DNA of 64,000 nucleotides from Ceratotherium simum simum (Eukaryota > Chordata > Mammalia > Perissodactyla > Rhinocerotidae): positions 1,064,913 through 1,128,912 of the forward strand of contig NW_004454217.1 in assembly GCF_000283155.1 (NCBI RefSeq). The letters are read 5' to 3'. The position numbers and the translations under genes were made by a program. Shown here in pieces: positions 1-11,037 of the stretch. A model generated the notes under the pieces. It ran no database searches. It was not told the DNA's origin and worked only from the letters and a program-made list of their open reading frames with translations. Within the stretch, counting starts at the first letter, position 1, and each line of letters starts with the position of its first letter.

Positions 1-74
1 ATCAGTATGTGACATTCTAAACTTTCCTTTGGCCGGTACAATTCTTTCCAAAAGGCCCAGAAACAAAATCCTTC

Positions 75-219
75 TAACTTAAGAAAAAAAAAGAGTTTAA
101 GAAAAGGATACTGGAGAAGCTCACCCAATTGAAGGAAGAGCTGAACAAGAAACCCTCAGTGTATCATTTAGGATTAAGTTCCACTAAACATGATAGAAAA
201 CCCAAAATAACAGTGGCTT
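75..219 (+). other. Open coding-like fragment at left edge
   Basis: A stop-free run reads as a lysine/glutamate-rich, coiled-coil-like peptide (EKLTQLKEELNKKPS in its middle) and ends at a TAA near 217. Its last part already overlaps the repeat that follows, so only about 75-175 could be older coding sequence. No start codon or splice acceptor can be fixed and I do not recognise the protein. It could be an exon end, a decayed retrocopy or chance. Confidence 0.15.
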
Positions 220-870
220 AAACAAGATAGAATTTTAATTCTCTCTCAAGTAAACCGAGCCGGAAGGAGAGAGGTCCAGAGTTGAGATAGCAGTTTTGCT
301 CCATGAAGTTCCCTGGGGCCCAGGCTCATTCTACTCACTCTCCACCATCCTTAAGGTGTGGCCCTGGACCAGCCCGGTGGCGCAGCAGTTAAGTGCACAC
401 GCTCTGCTTCAGCGGCCCGGGGTTCGCAGGTTCGAATCCCGGGTGTGCACCAACACACCGCTTGTCAAGCCATGCTGTGGTGGCATCCCATATAAAGTAA
501 GAGGAAGATGAGCACGGATGTTAGCTCAGGGCCAATCTTCCTCAGCAAAAAAAAAATAGAGGCGGATTGGCGTCGGATGTTAGCTCAGGGCTGATCTTCC
601 TCACAAAACGGTGTGGCCCTGGTCCTCATGGTCTAAGATGGCAGCAGAATGCAAGAAAGAACAAAGAACCAGGCAAATCCCAACTATCTTTTAAAAGAAG
701 GTTCTCAGAAGCTACCACAAGACAATTCCACTTAAACCTCATTGTCCAAAACTTAGTCACATGGCCCTGCCTAGCTGCAGGAAGGCTGGGAATGTGTTTA
801 TTTTGGGTGGCCACATGACCAGCTGAAAATTCTATTACTAAAGAAGAGAAGAGAATGAATTGGATGACAA
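180..870 (-). mobile_element. Ancient interspersed repeat, copy 1
   Basis: The sequence on both sides of the nested SINE (368-609) belongs to a common ancient mammalian repeat. Shared landmarks with the copy at 22510-23020 are a stretch near 185-230, CCATCCTT before the SINE, and the later segment around 750-810 ending in AAGGCTGGGAA. I cannot name the family with certainty; the orientation is tentative. Confidence 0.5.
368..609 (+). mobile_element. ERE-like tRNA-derived SINE (type B body)
   Basis: Head, GTTAAGTG A-box region, B box, CCATATAAAGTA segment and two TTAGCTCAGGGC / ATCTTCCTCA modules are present. The TSD GGTGTGGCCCTGG is perfect at 355-367 and 610-622. The B box at 429-439 is GGTTCGAATCC, an exact match to the canonical Pol III B box; most other copies here have GGTTCGGATCC. 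Confidence 0.95.
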
Positions 871-1034
871 ATGAATAATGAGTGCCCTACTTGGGGAGAG
901 GAGGACTCAAGGCAGCTCTGGGGTCTCAACTGACAATATTGCTTGTGCATATTCAATGTTGGTAGCAGTGGGGGGTTATGACTATGCTCTGCTATAATCC
1001 AGCTGTGTTCTTGGCTGTTTAGCCTTTCTTGGTG

Positions 1035-1458
1035 TGGTGGGCTGACTAATGGCTCCCCAAAGGTGTCTATGTCCTAATCACTGGAACCTGTGAATGTGTT
1101 ACCTTACATGGTAAAAGGAACCTTGAAGATGGATCAAATTAAGTCTCCGAGTTGGGGAGATTATCCAGGATTATCCAGATGGGCCTAATGTAATCACAAG
1201 AGTCCTCAGAAAAGGGAGGGAGGAGATGAGAGAAATAGATGTGTCGACAAAAGCAAGAGATTGGAGGGATTTGAGAAAGGGTCAGCCTCTAGAAACTGAA
1301 AAAAGTCAAGGAAACAGATTCTTCCCTGAAGCCTCTAGAAGGAACAGACCTTGATTTTATACTTCTGACATCCAGAACTAAAAGAAAATAAATGTATTTT
1401 GTTTTAAACCACTACGTTTGTGGTAATTTGTTATAGCTGCAGTAGGAAACTAATACAC
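1035..1458 (+). mobile_element. MaLR-type (MLT1-like) solo LTR
   Basis: It has the order typical of these LTRs: GGCTGACTAATGGCTCC start, CCTAATCACTGGAACCTGTG, the ATTATCCAGGATTATCCAG block, GGGCCTAATGTAATCACAAG, AAAATAAATG polyadenylation signal and GGAAACTAATACA end. It is homologous to the LTR at 22045-22500. No internal retroviral sequence is attached. Confidence 0.7.
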
Positions 1459-1849
1459 TTGTTAACTGATTATTTTCTGAGCCTAATTCTAAACCCTTCT
1501 CATAAATTTCATGAACTATCCAATATGCTCCCATGAAATCCCTTTCCTGCTGAAGCTAATCAGAGTTGGTTTCTGTTATGTCCAACAAAGGACCCAGGCT
1601 AGTACAATCATTAAGCATCCCTTCATGGGTCACCCATAAGAAACTCAGCACTATCAGCACCCTTGGTCTCCATTTCCCTCTGCTCAGCAGTCATATTCCC
1701 ATGAGACCAAAACCAATTTTCCAGATTAAATCACAGCCCCACCCCTGTGGTCACGAGGCTGAAGATTTGTGATTGGCTGCCCCACCAGAACCACACAGAT
1801 TGAGGAAGGAGCAGTTTGCTCAAAGTAACAAGGCAGAAGTTTTTACCAG
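1459..1849. other. Unassigned stretch, no gene seen
   Basis: This is moderately AT-rich unique or very old repeat sequence. It contains open segments of up to 93 codons running into the L1-like region, without splice sites or recognisable peptides. Confidence 0.5.
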
Positions 1850-2939
1850 AGGAAGGAGGAAAATAATGCTGGCCAGTCAAAACCAACATATTTTTATTAA
1901 TTTAATATTTCGGAGACATAAAAGACATCTTCATACCCATGAGCCAGATTGCCAAAATCAAAAACCAATAAGGGACTTCCAGTTAAATATGGCAGATAAA
2001 CTAGATGTCTTTGTCTCCTCTTTTTTTCTGAAATTCCACCAAAAAATAGTATAAACCTTAAGGGCAAATAGGAAATGTACATCATCAGACAAAAAACAAC
2101 ACATTTTTGAAAGCTAGGAAACAGATGGAAGAATGGTAACAGATATTGCTGAGCAAAAGAAGCTAAAACCTAAGTATCCTAAACCTAAGGTGGATACCAA
2201 GAAGCAGGCAGCCAACTCACCCCGCAGACATTCGGAGAGGTTAAGGACCTAGAAGCATGAGCACTTCCCATGCATAAAAAGCAGCATTTCGTGCCTCATT
2301 CTTAAATGTGAGTGGATAAAGAATTTGATAAAATTCTGTCTTGTAAACATTTAAAATATATTTAAACTAATAAATTAATATACCCTACCTCTGGAGAAAA
2401 TTATTAGATTATTAAAAATATAAGTAGATAACCAACGACTACAAGATATTTGAGGAAAACCTCCAACATCAACAACAAATCCCAGAGAAAACAAAGATAA
2501 TGCAAGAAATAGAACAAAACTTTATTTAAAACTGTAATTGATATCACCACAGAGATAAAAGAAGGTATTACATGAAACAAGAGGAGGATGGTTGTTTTAA
2601 AACAGGAATAATCAGAATAAGAAAAAGGTTATGGAAATTAAAAATATGGTCTTAAGACAAACAAAAACATTCAATAAAAGTGTTAGAAGATGAAAGCAAG
2701 GAAATCTTCCAGAAAGTAAAATCAAAAGATAAAAAAGATGCACAACACGAGGAGAAAAATAAGACGCTTAAAGGATCATTCTAGTATGTCCTACTTCTGA
2801 TTGATAGGATTTCCAGAAAGAGAAAACAAGAAAAAAAAAAAAACAAAAACCTGATAGGAAGAAATCATCAAATAAATCAAACAAGAAAATATCCCAGAGC
2901 TGAAAAACAACATGCCATTTCAGATCAAAAGGGCCCACT

Positions 2940-3156
2940 CGGGGCCGGCCCCGTGGCTTAGCGGTTAAGTGCATGCGCTCCGCTGCCGGCGGCCCGGGTT
3001 CGGATCCCGGGTACGCACCGACGCACCACTCCTCCAGCCATGCTGAGGCCGCATCGCACATACAGCAACTAGAAGGATGTGCAGCTATGACAGACAACTA
3101 TGTACTGGGGCTTTGGGGGAAAAATAAATAAATAAAATCTTAAAAAAAAAAAAAAA
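2940..3156 (+). mobile_element. ERE-like SINE (short, type A body)
   Basis: It has a GGGGCCGGCCCCGTGGCTTAG head, a GGTTCGGATCC B box, an AACTAGAAGGATGTGCAGC body and a CTGGGGCTTTGGGGG end with an (AAAT)/A tail. The TSD AAAAGGGCCCACT lies at 2927-2939 and 3157-3169. Confidence 0.95.
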
Positions 3157-3423
3157 AAAAGGGCCCACTAAATCCTCAGCCCAATGAATAAAACAAGACT
3201 TACACCAAGTCACAGAATGAAATTTCAGGATACTAAGAATAGACTTAAAATGTCTAGGGGAAGAGGGGAGGAGGTGATCACAAAAAAATGACCAGGAATC
3301 AGAATAGGCATCAAACTTCTCGTCAGCTATGGAGTTCAGAAGACAATGAAGCAAGGCCTTTCCAGTTCCAAGGGGAAGCTATTTTCATCTTAGAATTCTA
3401 TTCCTCTCTTTAAGTGACAATCA

Positions 3424-3619
3424 GGGCCGGCCCCGTGGCTTAGCGGTTAAGTGCGTGCACTCTGCTGCTGGCGGCCCGGGTTCGGATCCTGGGCACGCCC
3501 CGACGCACCACTTCTCCAGCCATGCTGAGGCCGCGTCCCACACACGGCAACTAGGATGTGCAGCTATGACATACAACTATCTACTGGGGCTTTGGGGGAA
3601 AAATAAATAAATAAAATTA
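3424..3619 (+). mobile_element. ERE-like SINE (type A)
   Basis: It has a complete head and a type A body ending in AAATAAATAAATAAAATTA. The perfect 14-bp TSD TTAAGTGACAATCA lies at 3410-3423 and 3620-3633. It is inserted in the L1-like element. Confidence 0.95.
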
Positions 3620-4330
3620 TTAAGTGACAATCAACAATGAGGGTAAATATGCAAAGATGTGCAGGCCCTCTTCCTCAGGAAACTACTGAAGGATGGATCC
3701 CACCAAAATGAAGGACCTGACCAAAAAGAAGAAAACCTGGGAGCTGGAAAACAGGGACTGTCACACATAGAACTAGTAAATGGACGACAGTCCCGGGATG
3801 ACAATCTAGGCAGCAACCAGTCCAGACAGGAGCAGGAGGACAGAGGTAATCAATAGATGAGCTGAAATGTTAAAGGTAGTATTGATAAGCATCTGAAAAT
3901 CTAATGAAACATTTGATTAGATTGACAGAAAACTGATAAGATGAAAAACTAAGCAATTCTTTACTCCAAAGAAAACAAAAAGTTGTATGACAACGGAAAA
4001 GTGGTCAAAGGATACTTACTTGGCTTACCAATGACCAACACTAGCATAATAATGTAAACACTAAATACTGAATTAACTAGAAATTAGGTTAGAATTATAT
4101 TAAAAGGATAGAGGAAGGGAAGTATATGTGTGTGGAGTTAATAGATAAAGTCTAAAATTTATAAATCAAGAAACAGCAGTATAGCTACAGGCATAATATA
4201 TCAGGAAAAACTGCCAAAGATTTAAAGGCCTCAGCTGGGAGACGGGAGGAAGCATTGGTTTTTTTTTTTAATAAGCTTTGGAGTAGTATTTAATATTTTG
4301 TATAACTTTGACTTAAAAAAATTTATACCA

Positions 4331-4648
4331 CTCCCCCCAAGAAAAAAACCAATGAGAATAAATCCAGAGATTATTCACGTCTATGCTTGTATCATGCATT
4401 AACGCCAACACTCTCTTTAGTTCAAATTCTCTTCAGAGATCCAACATTTGCTGAATTTAGGAAAAGCTCATTGCTCCATATGCCCTCAGCGACCAATATC
4501 TGAATTTTCAAAGAATTACTCGCAACGGGAAAAACATTCTCTCCTATTTCCTGTATGATTAGTGAATATCCCAAAGCATGAAATATGATTTTAAAATATT
4601 TGTTTTCTGAATGTTCATTTATACTCCATATTTACTAAACTACCTCTT
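4331..4648. other. Unassigned stretch
   Basis: No open frame, repeat family or regulatory motif was recognised in this stretch. Confidence 0.5.
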
Positions 4649-4867
4649 TTTTTTTTTTTTTAAAGATTTTTTTATTTATTCAGTTTTTCCCCCCAAAGCC
4701 CCAGTAGATAGTTGTACGTCATAGGTTCACATCCTTCTAGTTGCTGTACGTGGGACTCGGCCTCGCGTTGGACGGAGAAGTGGTGCCTCGGGGCGCTCCC
4801 GGGATCCGAACCCGGGCCGCCAGCATCAGAGCGCGCGCACTTAACCGCTAAGCCACAGGGCCGGCCC
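4649..4867 (-). mobile_element. ERE-like SINE (type A)
   Basis: Read on the minus strand it has a GGCCGGCCCTGTGGCTTAGCGG head, B box GGTTCGGATCC and type A body. The TSD TAAACTACCTCTT is perfect at 4636-4648 and 4868-4880. Confidence 0.95.
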
Positions 4868-4880
4868 TAAACTACCTCTT

Positions 4881-5460
4881 GTTTGGCATTTGATAAGCAA
4901 TGAAAAGCCTCCCTTGCTCTGCTCTGCCTTGGCTTGGTTCTCCCTCAATCCGTCTAAGATCACAACTCCATTACATTAGTCAGAGCCTTCTCTGCTCTAA
5001 CTCCTATTTATGTGAGTAATTCCAATGTTTTACCTTATAAATTGCCAAATATTCAGTATTCTATAAACAACAGTATTATACATATTTTTGCTAACAACAA
5101 ATATATATATTACAGTAAAGAAGTTTATAAATTCAGAATTTATTAATAATTTAGAGTAAATACACTTTTAGCATAATAAAATGTACTTTTCTGATAGACG
5201 GAACAAAGTCTGTCAGTGACTATGCGACAGTAAACAACTATCTTAGAACTGAATTAATCAAACAGCCTCAATATTCATTTCTTTTTTTTAATATTCATTT
5301 CTTTACACAGGCATTTTCTCCTCAAAATGTTTCTAACTGATAAATTCTACCATATTGAGTATAATTTTATATACCAAAGGCTTCTGAGGAACTATAAAGG
5401 GGAGATATTCATTAAAATTCAGTACTTATGTTGAAGACTCACTTTAGCAAATTGCTGATT
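4881..5460. other. Unassigned AT-rich stretch with possible poly(A) signal
   Basis: No repeat was recognised. Read on the minus strand, AATAAA occurs at about 5140-5145, some 320 nt after the stop of the candidate terminal exon at 5461-5566, so this could be its 3' untranslated region. The link is inference only. Confidence 0.3.
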
Positions 5461-5566
5461 TTAAGAAAGCAGTTGAGGACCAAATAAAATGTTCTCCATC
5501 CACGGTTCTTCACTCACGATTATGACTTGGCCAAAAACAAACTCTGGTACTTGTATGGGTTTATAG
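5461..5566 (-). other. Candidate terminal coding exon (unidentified gene)
   Basis: On the minus strand a good acceptor (ATTTTGTTTTCCAG, preceded by a pyrimidine tract from about 5605) is followed by one nucleotide completing a codon, 34 open codons and a TAA at 5461-5463. The peptide starts YKPIQVPEFVFGQVIIV and continues to a C-terminus ...FGPQLLS. An internal GTGAGTG (5511-5517) could instead act as a donor and make a 49-nt exon. I do not recognise the protein. A run of 35 open codons can occur by chance, so this needs homology support. Confidence 0.3.
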
Positions 5567-6195
5567 CTGGAAAACAAAATGTGAGAACAGTAAGAAAAAT
5601 TTCATCACTGAGAAACCGCAAGAGGCAGGTTGCATAGTTATCTCATGAAATCAATTAATCTAGACAGTGTAGTTTATGGTTCAAGTCAAAATTCATATGC
5701 CTTCCCTACCAAGCCATATACTTGGGGGAGGGGAACACACTAGAAAGCTATTTTACATGCATTATTTGGATAATAGCTATAATTTCCATTTAATTTTGCA
5801 GATGGGATTAATTTTTCAGTGTAAGGAAGGTTTTGGTAAATTATTCATCATATACTGCTCCGTTATATTCTTAAAGTAGGAATCAACAGGTAATATAGTA
5901 GAAAACTGTTAAAGTATAGGTAACAGATGGCAACTAACATGCCTTCAGGCACAACATAAAATATACTTACTATTTTCTGAATAAAAAATCTAGACCCAGA
6001 TAAGCAGAAATGCTTTTTAGGGAAAATAATAAATAACTTGAAATCAGAACTGTCCTAGAAAATTCAGAATGTGTCATTGAAAATATACACCATTATAGAC
6101 ACAGGGAGAAACACCATTCAGTCAAAGAATACAATGAGGTTCCATTTTATGCTCATTTAACCATCTAGAATTCATTAATTTCTCAGCAAAAAAAA
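5567..6195. other. Unassigned stretch with possible 42-nt minus exon
   Basis: The only coding-like item is 5971-6012 on the minus strand: AG, 42 nt, then GTAAGTATAT. In the frame that joins to the 5461-5566 segment (phase 2, TA then C) it reads ISAYLGLDFLFRK. Its acceptor (CCCTAAAAAG) is poor, so it is weak evidence. Confidence 0.2.
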
Positions 6196-6391
6196 TTTTT
6201 TTTTTTTTTTTGCTGAGGAAGTTTAGCGCTGAGCTAACATTTGCTGCCAATCTTCCGCTTTTTGTTTGTGAGCTGCCACCACCGCATGGCCAGTGACAGA
6301 CAAGTGGTGTAGGTCTGTGCCCAGGAACTAAACCCAGGCCACCAAAGTGGAGCACACTGAACTTAACCACTAGGCTACCAGGGATGGCACA
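6196..6391 (-). mobile_element. Old, diverged ERE-like SINE
   Basis: On the minus strand a decayed GCCATCCCTGGTAGCCTAGTGGTTAAGTT head, a degenerate B box and the AAGATTGGCAGCAAATGTTAGCTCA module are visible. It is far more diverged than its neighbours and the TSD is not clear, suggesting an early member of the family. Confidence 0.75.
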
Positions 6392-6819
6392 AAAGATTTT
6401 TTTAAAGAGAGCAATAGAAATGGAAATAGTGCAGGCAATTATGCTTCTGTTAAACTCAATGAACAAGTGCCCTTGCTAATGGACATGATCAAACTTAAAT
6501 TGGTCTACTGAGGTTGACAAATCTGTGGAAAGAATACATGATTCTATTTGATTGGTATCCTTGACCATGGGCAAAGAAGTCAGAAGCATTGCCTACATCA
6601 CCAGGCATGAGTGGTGATGTCTTCTTCGCTGCCTATCAGATCAACAGATGACTAGTTCCACCAGGGGCTTGCCTGGTTCCCCTCTCTAACAACACACTAA
6701 TCCTTTTGAAAGCAGGGCCTCATTCTGTGGTCAAGCTGGTGGAAGAGGGCCAGCTCTTTCTCCATATTCCCTGAAGAACCTTCCCAAATGGGATCTCTCT
6801 TGAAGTCAATTATATTAAT
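6392..6819. other. Unassigned stretch
   Basis: Nothing was recognised here; there is no convincing open frame. Confidence 0.4.
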
Positions 6820-6930
6820 CCAGAAAGAGCACATATTTTGGAACCAGAGGGATCTGGGTTTAGATAATTACTTTACTTCTCTGAACTTCAGTTTCTACAT
6901 CTATAAAATGAGGAAAGTAATAATATCTAC
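6820..6930 (+). mobile_element. MIR fragment
   Basis: The MIR core order is visible: GAACCAGAGGGATCTGGGTTTAGA, then ACTTCTCTGAACTTCAGTTTCTACATCTATAAAATGAGG. Confidence 0.75.
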
Positions 6931-7179
6931 ATTATATATATGGGGGTACTATATCTGAGGGTACTATATCTACATTATAAGCCTGTGTGTTTATCACAAT
7001 ACACATTATAGAACACATATTTAATTTTAGTTTGGGTCCACTCTTTCTCTACTTGACTTCAGAATTAGACTCATGCCTGGAACACTTGGAAACTTTGTTC
7101 TCTCTGCCATATTAGATCTCTGGATGCGTATAATTTGTTGAACAACAGATGTGCTTAATATGTCTTTGGCTATTATGTT

Positions 7180-7800
7180 ATATGCAGAAGAGAATGGTTA
7201 GGAGAACAGGTTGTGGCGTCAGATAGATCTGAGTTCAAATTCAACCACATACTAACCACATACACATACTGTATGTCCTTGGGCAAGTCAATTAACCTCT
7301 CTGAGCCTTTATTTTTCATTTGTAAAATAGAATAGTACTTTTCCCACCTACCAAGCAAGGATTTTTTTTTTTTTTTTTTTTTTGGTGAGGGAGATCAGCC
7401 CTGAGCTAACATCCGTGCTAATCCTCCTCTTTTTGCTCAGGAAGACCGGCTCCGAGCTAACATCTATTGCCAATCCTCCTCCTTTTTTTTTTTTTTTCCC
7501 TTTTTTTCCCCAAAGCCCCAGTAGATAGTTGTATGTCATAGTTGCACATCCTTCTAGTTGCTGTATGTGGGACACGGCCTCAGCATGGCCAGAGAAGCGG
7601 TGCCTCCGTGCGTGCCCGGGATCCGAACCCGGGCCGCCAGTAGTGGAGCGCACGCACTTAACAGCTAAGCCACTGGGCCGGCCCCAAGCAAAGATTTTTG
7701 AGGGGTTGAAATTGGATAACATATATGTCAAAGTGCTTTATAAACAATAGAATGCTATGCAAATATAAGTTATTGCTTTATTGTCATTATGATTATTACA
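7180..7800 (+). mobile_element. MIR split by a SINE
   Basis: The MIR body lies at 7180-7345 (GTCAGATAGATCTGAGTTCAAATTC ... GGGCAAGTCAATTAACCTCTCTGAGCC). Its 3' part resumes at about 7700-7800 with an AAAGTGCTTTATAAAC-type end after the SINE at 7367-7683. The MIR is therefore the older insertion. Confidence 0.75.
7367..7683 (-). mobile_element. ERE-like SINE (composite A+B form)
   Basis: On the minus strand the head and type A body (CTACTGGGGCTTTGGGG) are followed, across an internal A-rich linker, by the two TTAGCTC modules of type B. The TSD CCAAGCAAGGATTTTT lies at 7351-7366, with one mismatch at 7684-7699. Confidence 0.95.
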
Positions 7801-7889
7801 ATGGAATTATTATAAAAAATACTTTTTATTTTTCCTGACAGATGACTTAGGGGAAAAAAAGAAATTATCTCATTCAAGCAAAACTAGTA

Positions 7890-8060
7890 ACTGTTTGGTG
7901 GTTACCAGGGGCTAGGGAGGTGGGGGGTGGGCACAAGGGGTGGAGGGATGCACTTATATGGTCACTGATAAACAATAATGTACAACAAAAATTTCACAAT
8001 AAAAAAATAATTATAAAAAATAAAATAAAATAAAAATCAAATCCCTCCGGGGGGAAAAAA
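7890..8060 (+). mobile_element. L1 3' end with A-rich tail
   Basis: GGTGGTTACCAGGGGCTAGGG followed by TCACTGATAAACAATAATG and a long (AAAAT) tail is typical of L1 3' untranslated ends. Only this end is present. Confidence 0.6.
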
Positions 8061-8078
8061 AAAAAAGAAAAACTAGTT

Positions 8079-8325
8079 ATGGTGCCGGCCCTGTGGCATA
8101 GTGGTTAAGTTCGGTGCGCTCCGCTTCAGCAGCCCAGGTTCATGGATTCGGATCCCCGGCACGGATCTACACCACTCATCAGCCATGCTGTGGCGGCAAC
8201 CCACATACAAAGCAGAGGAAGACTGGCACAGATGTTAGCTCAGGGTTAATCTTCCTCAAGCAAAAAGAGAGGAAGATTGGCAATGGATGTTAGCTCAGGG
8301 CGACTCTTCCTCAGCAAAAAAAAAA
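8079..8325 (+). mobile_element. ERE-like SINE (type B)
   Basis: It has a GTGCCGGCCCTGTGGCATAGTGG head and two TTAGCTCAGGG modules. The TSD GAAAAACTAGTT lies at 8067-8078 and 8326-8337. It inserted at the L1 tail. Confidence 0.93.
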
Positions 8326-8454
8326 GAAAAACTAGTTTTTGCATAGCCAGCTCTTTCTTATACTAAAGAAAAGATAAAGTTAATAAATATTTAAATAAAG
8401 ATTACTAGCCAGAGAATTAAAATACAACTTCCAGTCTGAGGGCTCACACTAACA

Positions 8455-8580
8455 ATTTCTTGGACAAATCTCCCTAATATATTTAGCTTGGTTTTCTTGT
8501 CTCTAAAGTAATTCCTACCTCACTTGATTACTATGAGGATAGATACAGCAAAACAATGGGAGAGATGTCAAATCCTTTAA
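8455..8580 (+). mobile_element. MIR fragment
   Basis: The 3' half of a MIR is recognisable from TTTTCTTGTCTCTAAAGTAATTCCTACCTCA and ATTACTATGAGGATAGATACAGC. Confidence 0.55.
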
Positions 8581-8584
8581 ACAA

Positions 8585-10814
8585 AAGTCTTCTGTATTGA
8601 GATGAGTTATTTGTTCCTTCCTTCTTTAGGAGTGCGGTTGTGAGCAAGCATCTCACCTTGTTTATACACCTTGTGTTCTGAGCAAGATTGCTACAGATAT
8701 AATCATCAGAGATTTGCAGATGTGGTAGAGTTAACCAAGGAAATCTTTACAGAACATCGGAGGACCTCAGCTTCACCCGTTAATTACAGCATGGTTAACA
8801 AACAGTACTGTTATCTTAAGAAGACTGTTCAAACCACAACCAAGTAAAACCCAGAAACTAAAATGACCCTTATCTGCAGAATAAGAGAAACAGAACATTC
8901 AAGAAATTTAAAGTAAAACCAGTCTGTCAGCAGAATCTCATAAGAACTTCAAAGTTCCTTTTCAGACCCAGGAAATTTTCTTTAAAAGAGAAACTTTGAA
9001 ATGCAGTGTTGGCAGGCATCAGAAGGAAGCAAAGAAAGAACTTTTTTTAAATTAAAATGTGCCTGATCTGGAAACTATCTGGCTATTATGCCATTTTTAA
9101 GTGTCAAGTTCAATGAAAAGAAGCTGAATTTTACATCTCGGTTATCAGTAATACTGTTCACAGAACAATTCATCTTATTCCACTGTAGGCAGAAGCCTAA
9201 CAAACGTTTTGCACCCTTACCAGCTCCAGGTTATGACATGTACTCAGCAGCTGCCTCTTCATCACACGGGAGACTCCCTTTCTCAGAACGCTACCTTGAG
9301 CTACAAGCCGGGATCTGGGGCCTGGGGCTTGAGTTACTGGTTAAGATTTCTATGTGGACTTGACCCTCTACCCAGGGAGCCTAGGCCGGTATCATCATCA
9401 AGTTTCCTGACAGGAAATTGCTCTCTTCTCTTTTTTGAAATGAGATTTAACAAAAGACCAAGAACACCTGTGCCCTCTCCCCGTGAGAGTAGATGTTAAT
9501 TAGTCACAGGTGAATCAAGAGCAGAACCCATAGAGTAATTTAAACAGGGGAAGCTTAATATAACGAATTATCAAGCAATGAAAGGAGAGTGACAATAAAG
9601 AAGGAATGAGAGCTCTAAAGGGTGCTGAAGTTCAGAACTGAGGCAAAGAACCAAAAAAAGTTCAAACTTGGAGGAAGTCAAACTTTAAAGCTCCTTGAAG
9701 GTATAGTCACAGCCTACTTGACGGCAGAGAAGTTGCCTAGGCCAGAGATGGCCCAGAGTTGCCAGGAAAGCAGAAACAACCCTCTGGGCACAGGCTAGCC
9801 AGAGCTGGAGGGCAGGCTGGGCATGCAGAGGGAAACAGGTGCAGAGAGTCAGGGGGGCAGATGGAGTTGGCAGATGGAGTTAGAGAGCCTCTGCAGGTGT
9901 GAGGCCTGGAAGGCACGGTGCCCATGTCAGGACAGCCATGGGAAACAATTCTTTGGGACACAGGTGAGTTGAAGCTAATGGGTGGGTGCACAGAAGGCTG
10001 CTGCTGTGGACACTGCTCGGATCGGGACCTGGAGATGTCTCCCTCTGCAGGAACCTAGTGCACCTCTGCATATGGCCTTGGCCAGAGCAGCTCTGAGCCA
10101 CTGAACAGGACAAAGCTTGAGCATCCAGCTCACTAGACAGTCAGCCCAATGGGAGCCCTTGCATGCCCATGCAGAGCAACAACCTGAGCTGGGGTGAAGG
10201 CTGTGCTGTCTGGGGCTCCGAACAACACAGCTGCTGTTTAAGACAAGAGCTGAAGAAAGCACACAGCAAAAGCGACACCCTATAGGCACTTAACTCTGGG
10301 CTGCACAGTGGAAAAGAAAGCATGCTCTCCAGGAGTCTGGCTAACAAGCCATCACAACCAAGAAGGAAAACCCCTTTCTCCTTCAATGTCTCTCTCCAGT
10401 GCCTTCTACAGACAAAACATTGTGCCAGTTGCCCAAGGAAAAATATTTAAAGGGCCCAGACCCATTTTAATGGAGTAGGCAATGAAGGGAGCTGCAAAGC
10501 AATAAATCAACAACCAGCACAGTCTCCCTTCTGGCTGAAGTCATCCATACGATCAGACCTCCCCAGTTAATCACTGTCTCTACTGTCCCCTAGAATTTGT
10601 CTTGTCCCCATGTACCACCAGCTTCCATCAACTCCCCAATAACTGTGATCTAACCGGTGCCCCTAGCCATTTACAGTTGGCTATCTCAGAAATCTCTCTA
10701 CTGCCTCTGAGGGTGGCTCATAATTGTGAGCCAGTGGAGCCCTCTGGTGGAAGATACAGTATTGCACAGCTCTTTAAGGGAATTTAATAAGAGCAATCAA
10801 AGTTGAATTAGAGA
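8585..10814. other. 2.2-kb stretch without recognisable repeat or gene
   Basis: No family was recognised. Two minus-strand segments end in good donors: one at 8659-8760 (...RCINK then GTGAGATGC) and one ending at 9219 (...CHNLEL then GTAAGGGTG). Neither has a strong acceptor. The 9720-10340 part is GC-richer but CpG-poor and has several overlapping minus-strand open frames of 77-104 codons, as expected for GC-rich non-coding DNA. Confidence 0.4.
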
Positions 10815-10945
10815 TTAGGCAATTTTTAGAGTGATGGGATTGTTCTGTATGACACTGGGGTGGTATACACACGACTTCATGCATTTTTCAAAGCCCACAG
10901 AACTGTACATAATAAAGAGTGAACTTTAATGTATGCATATTTTTA
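10815..10945 (+). mobile_element. L1 3' end fragment
   Basis: TGATGGGATTGTTCTGTATG and AACTGTACATAATAAAGAGTGAACTTTAATGTATG form the usual old-L1 3' untranslated ending. Confidence 0.7.
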
Positions 10946-11037
10946 AAAAATCAACTAGAATGATAGAGGATCCCAGAATGGAATGCAAACTGAGAAATGA
11001 ATCTAACTGTATTACAAATGCATGACATAATCTTTTT

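Larger units (their letters stand above)
1850..4330 (+). mobile_element. Old L1 (5' region / HAL1-like) fragment, interrupted by two SINEs
   Basis: Purine-rich, A-biased sequence matches the old L1/HAL1 block in which a text like AGAATTCTATTCC is followed by TTCCTCAGGAAACTACTGAAGGATG and CACCAAAATGAAGG (3380-3720). SINEs at 2940-3156 and 3424-3619 interrupt it, with the same element continuing on both sides. The reading frames are broken, so it is inactive. The outer limits are approximate. Confidence 0.55.

Noticed and set aside
368..609. A functional tRNA gene, because A and B boxes are present
   Set aside because: The body continues into the ERE 3' modules and an A tail with a target duplication, so it is a SINE. 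No cloverleaf with an anticodon stem could be drawn.
3085..3354. 89-codon minus-strand frame with a phenylalanine run
   Set aside because: It reads through the poly(A)/T tail of a SINE; the homopolymer creates the phenylalanine run.
8659..8760. Minus-strand exon ending ...RCINK before GTGAGATGC
   Set aside because: The acceptor side is weak, and its phase does not fit either the 15.7-kb or the 5.9/5.5-kb candidate segments.
9720..10390. Overlapping minus-strand open frames of 77-104 codons
   Set aside because: They overlap each other in different frames in GC-rich, stop-poor DNA. There are no splice sites or recognisable peptides.
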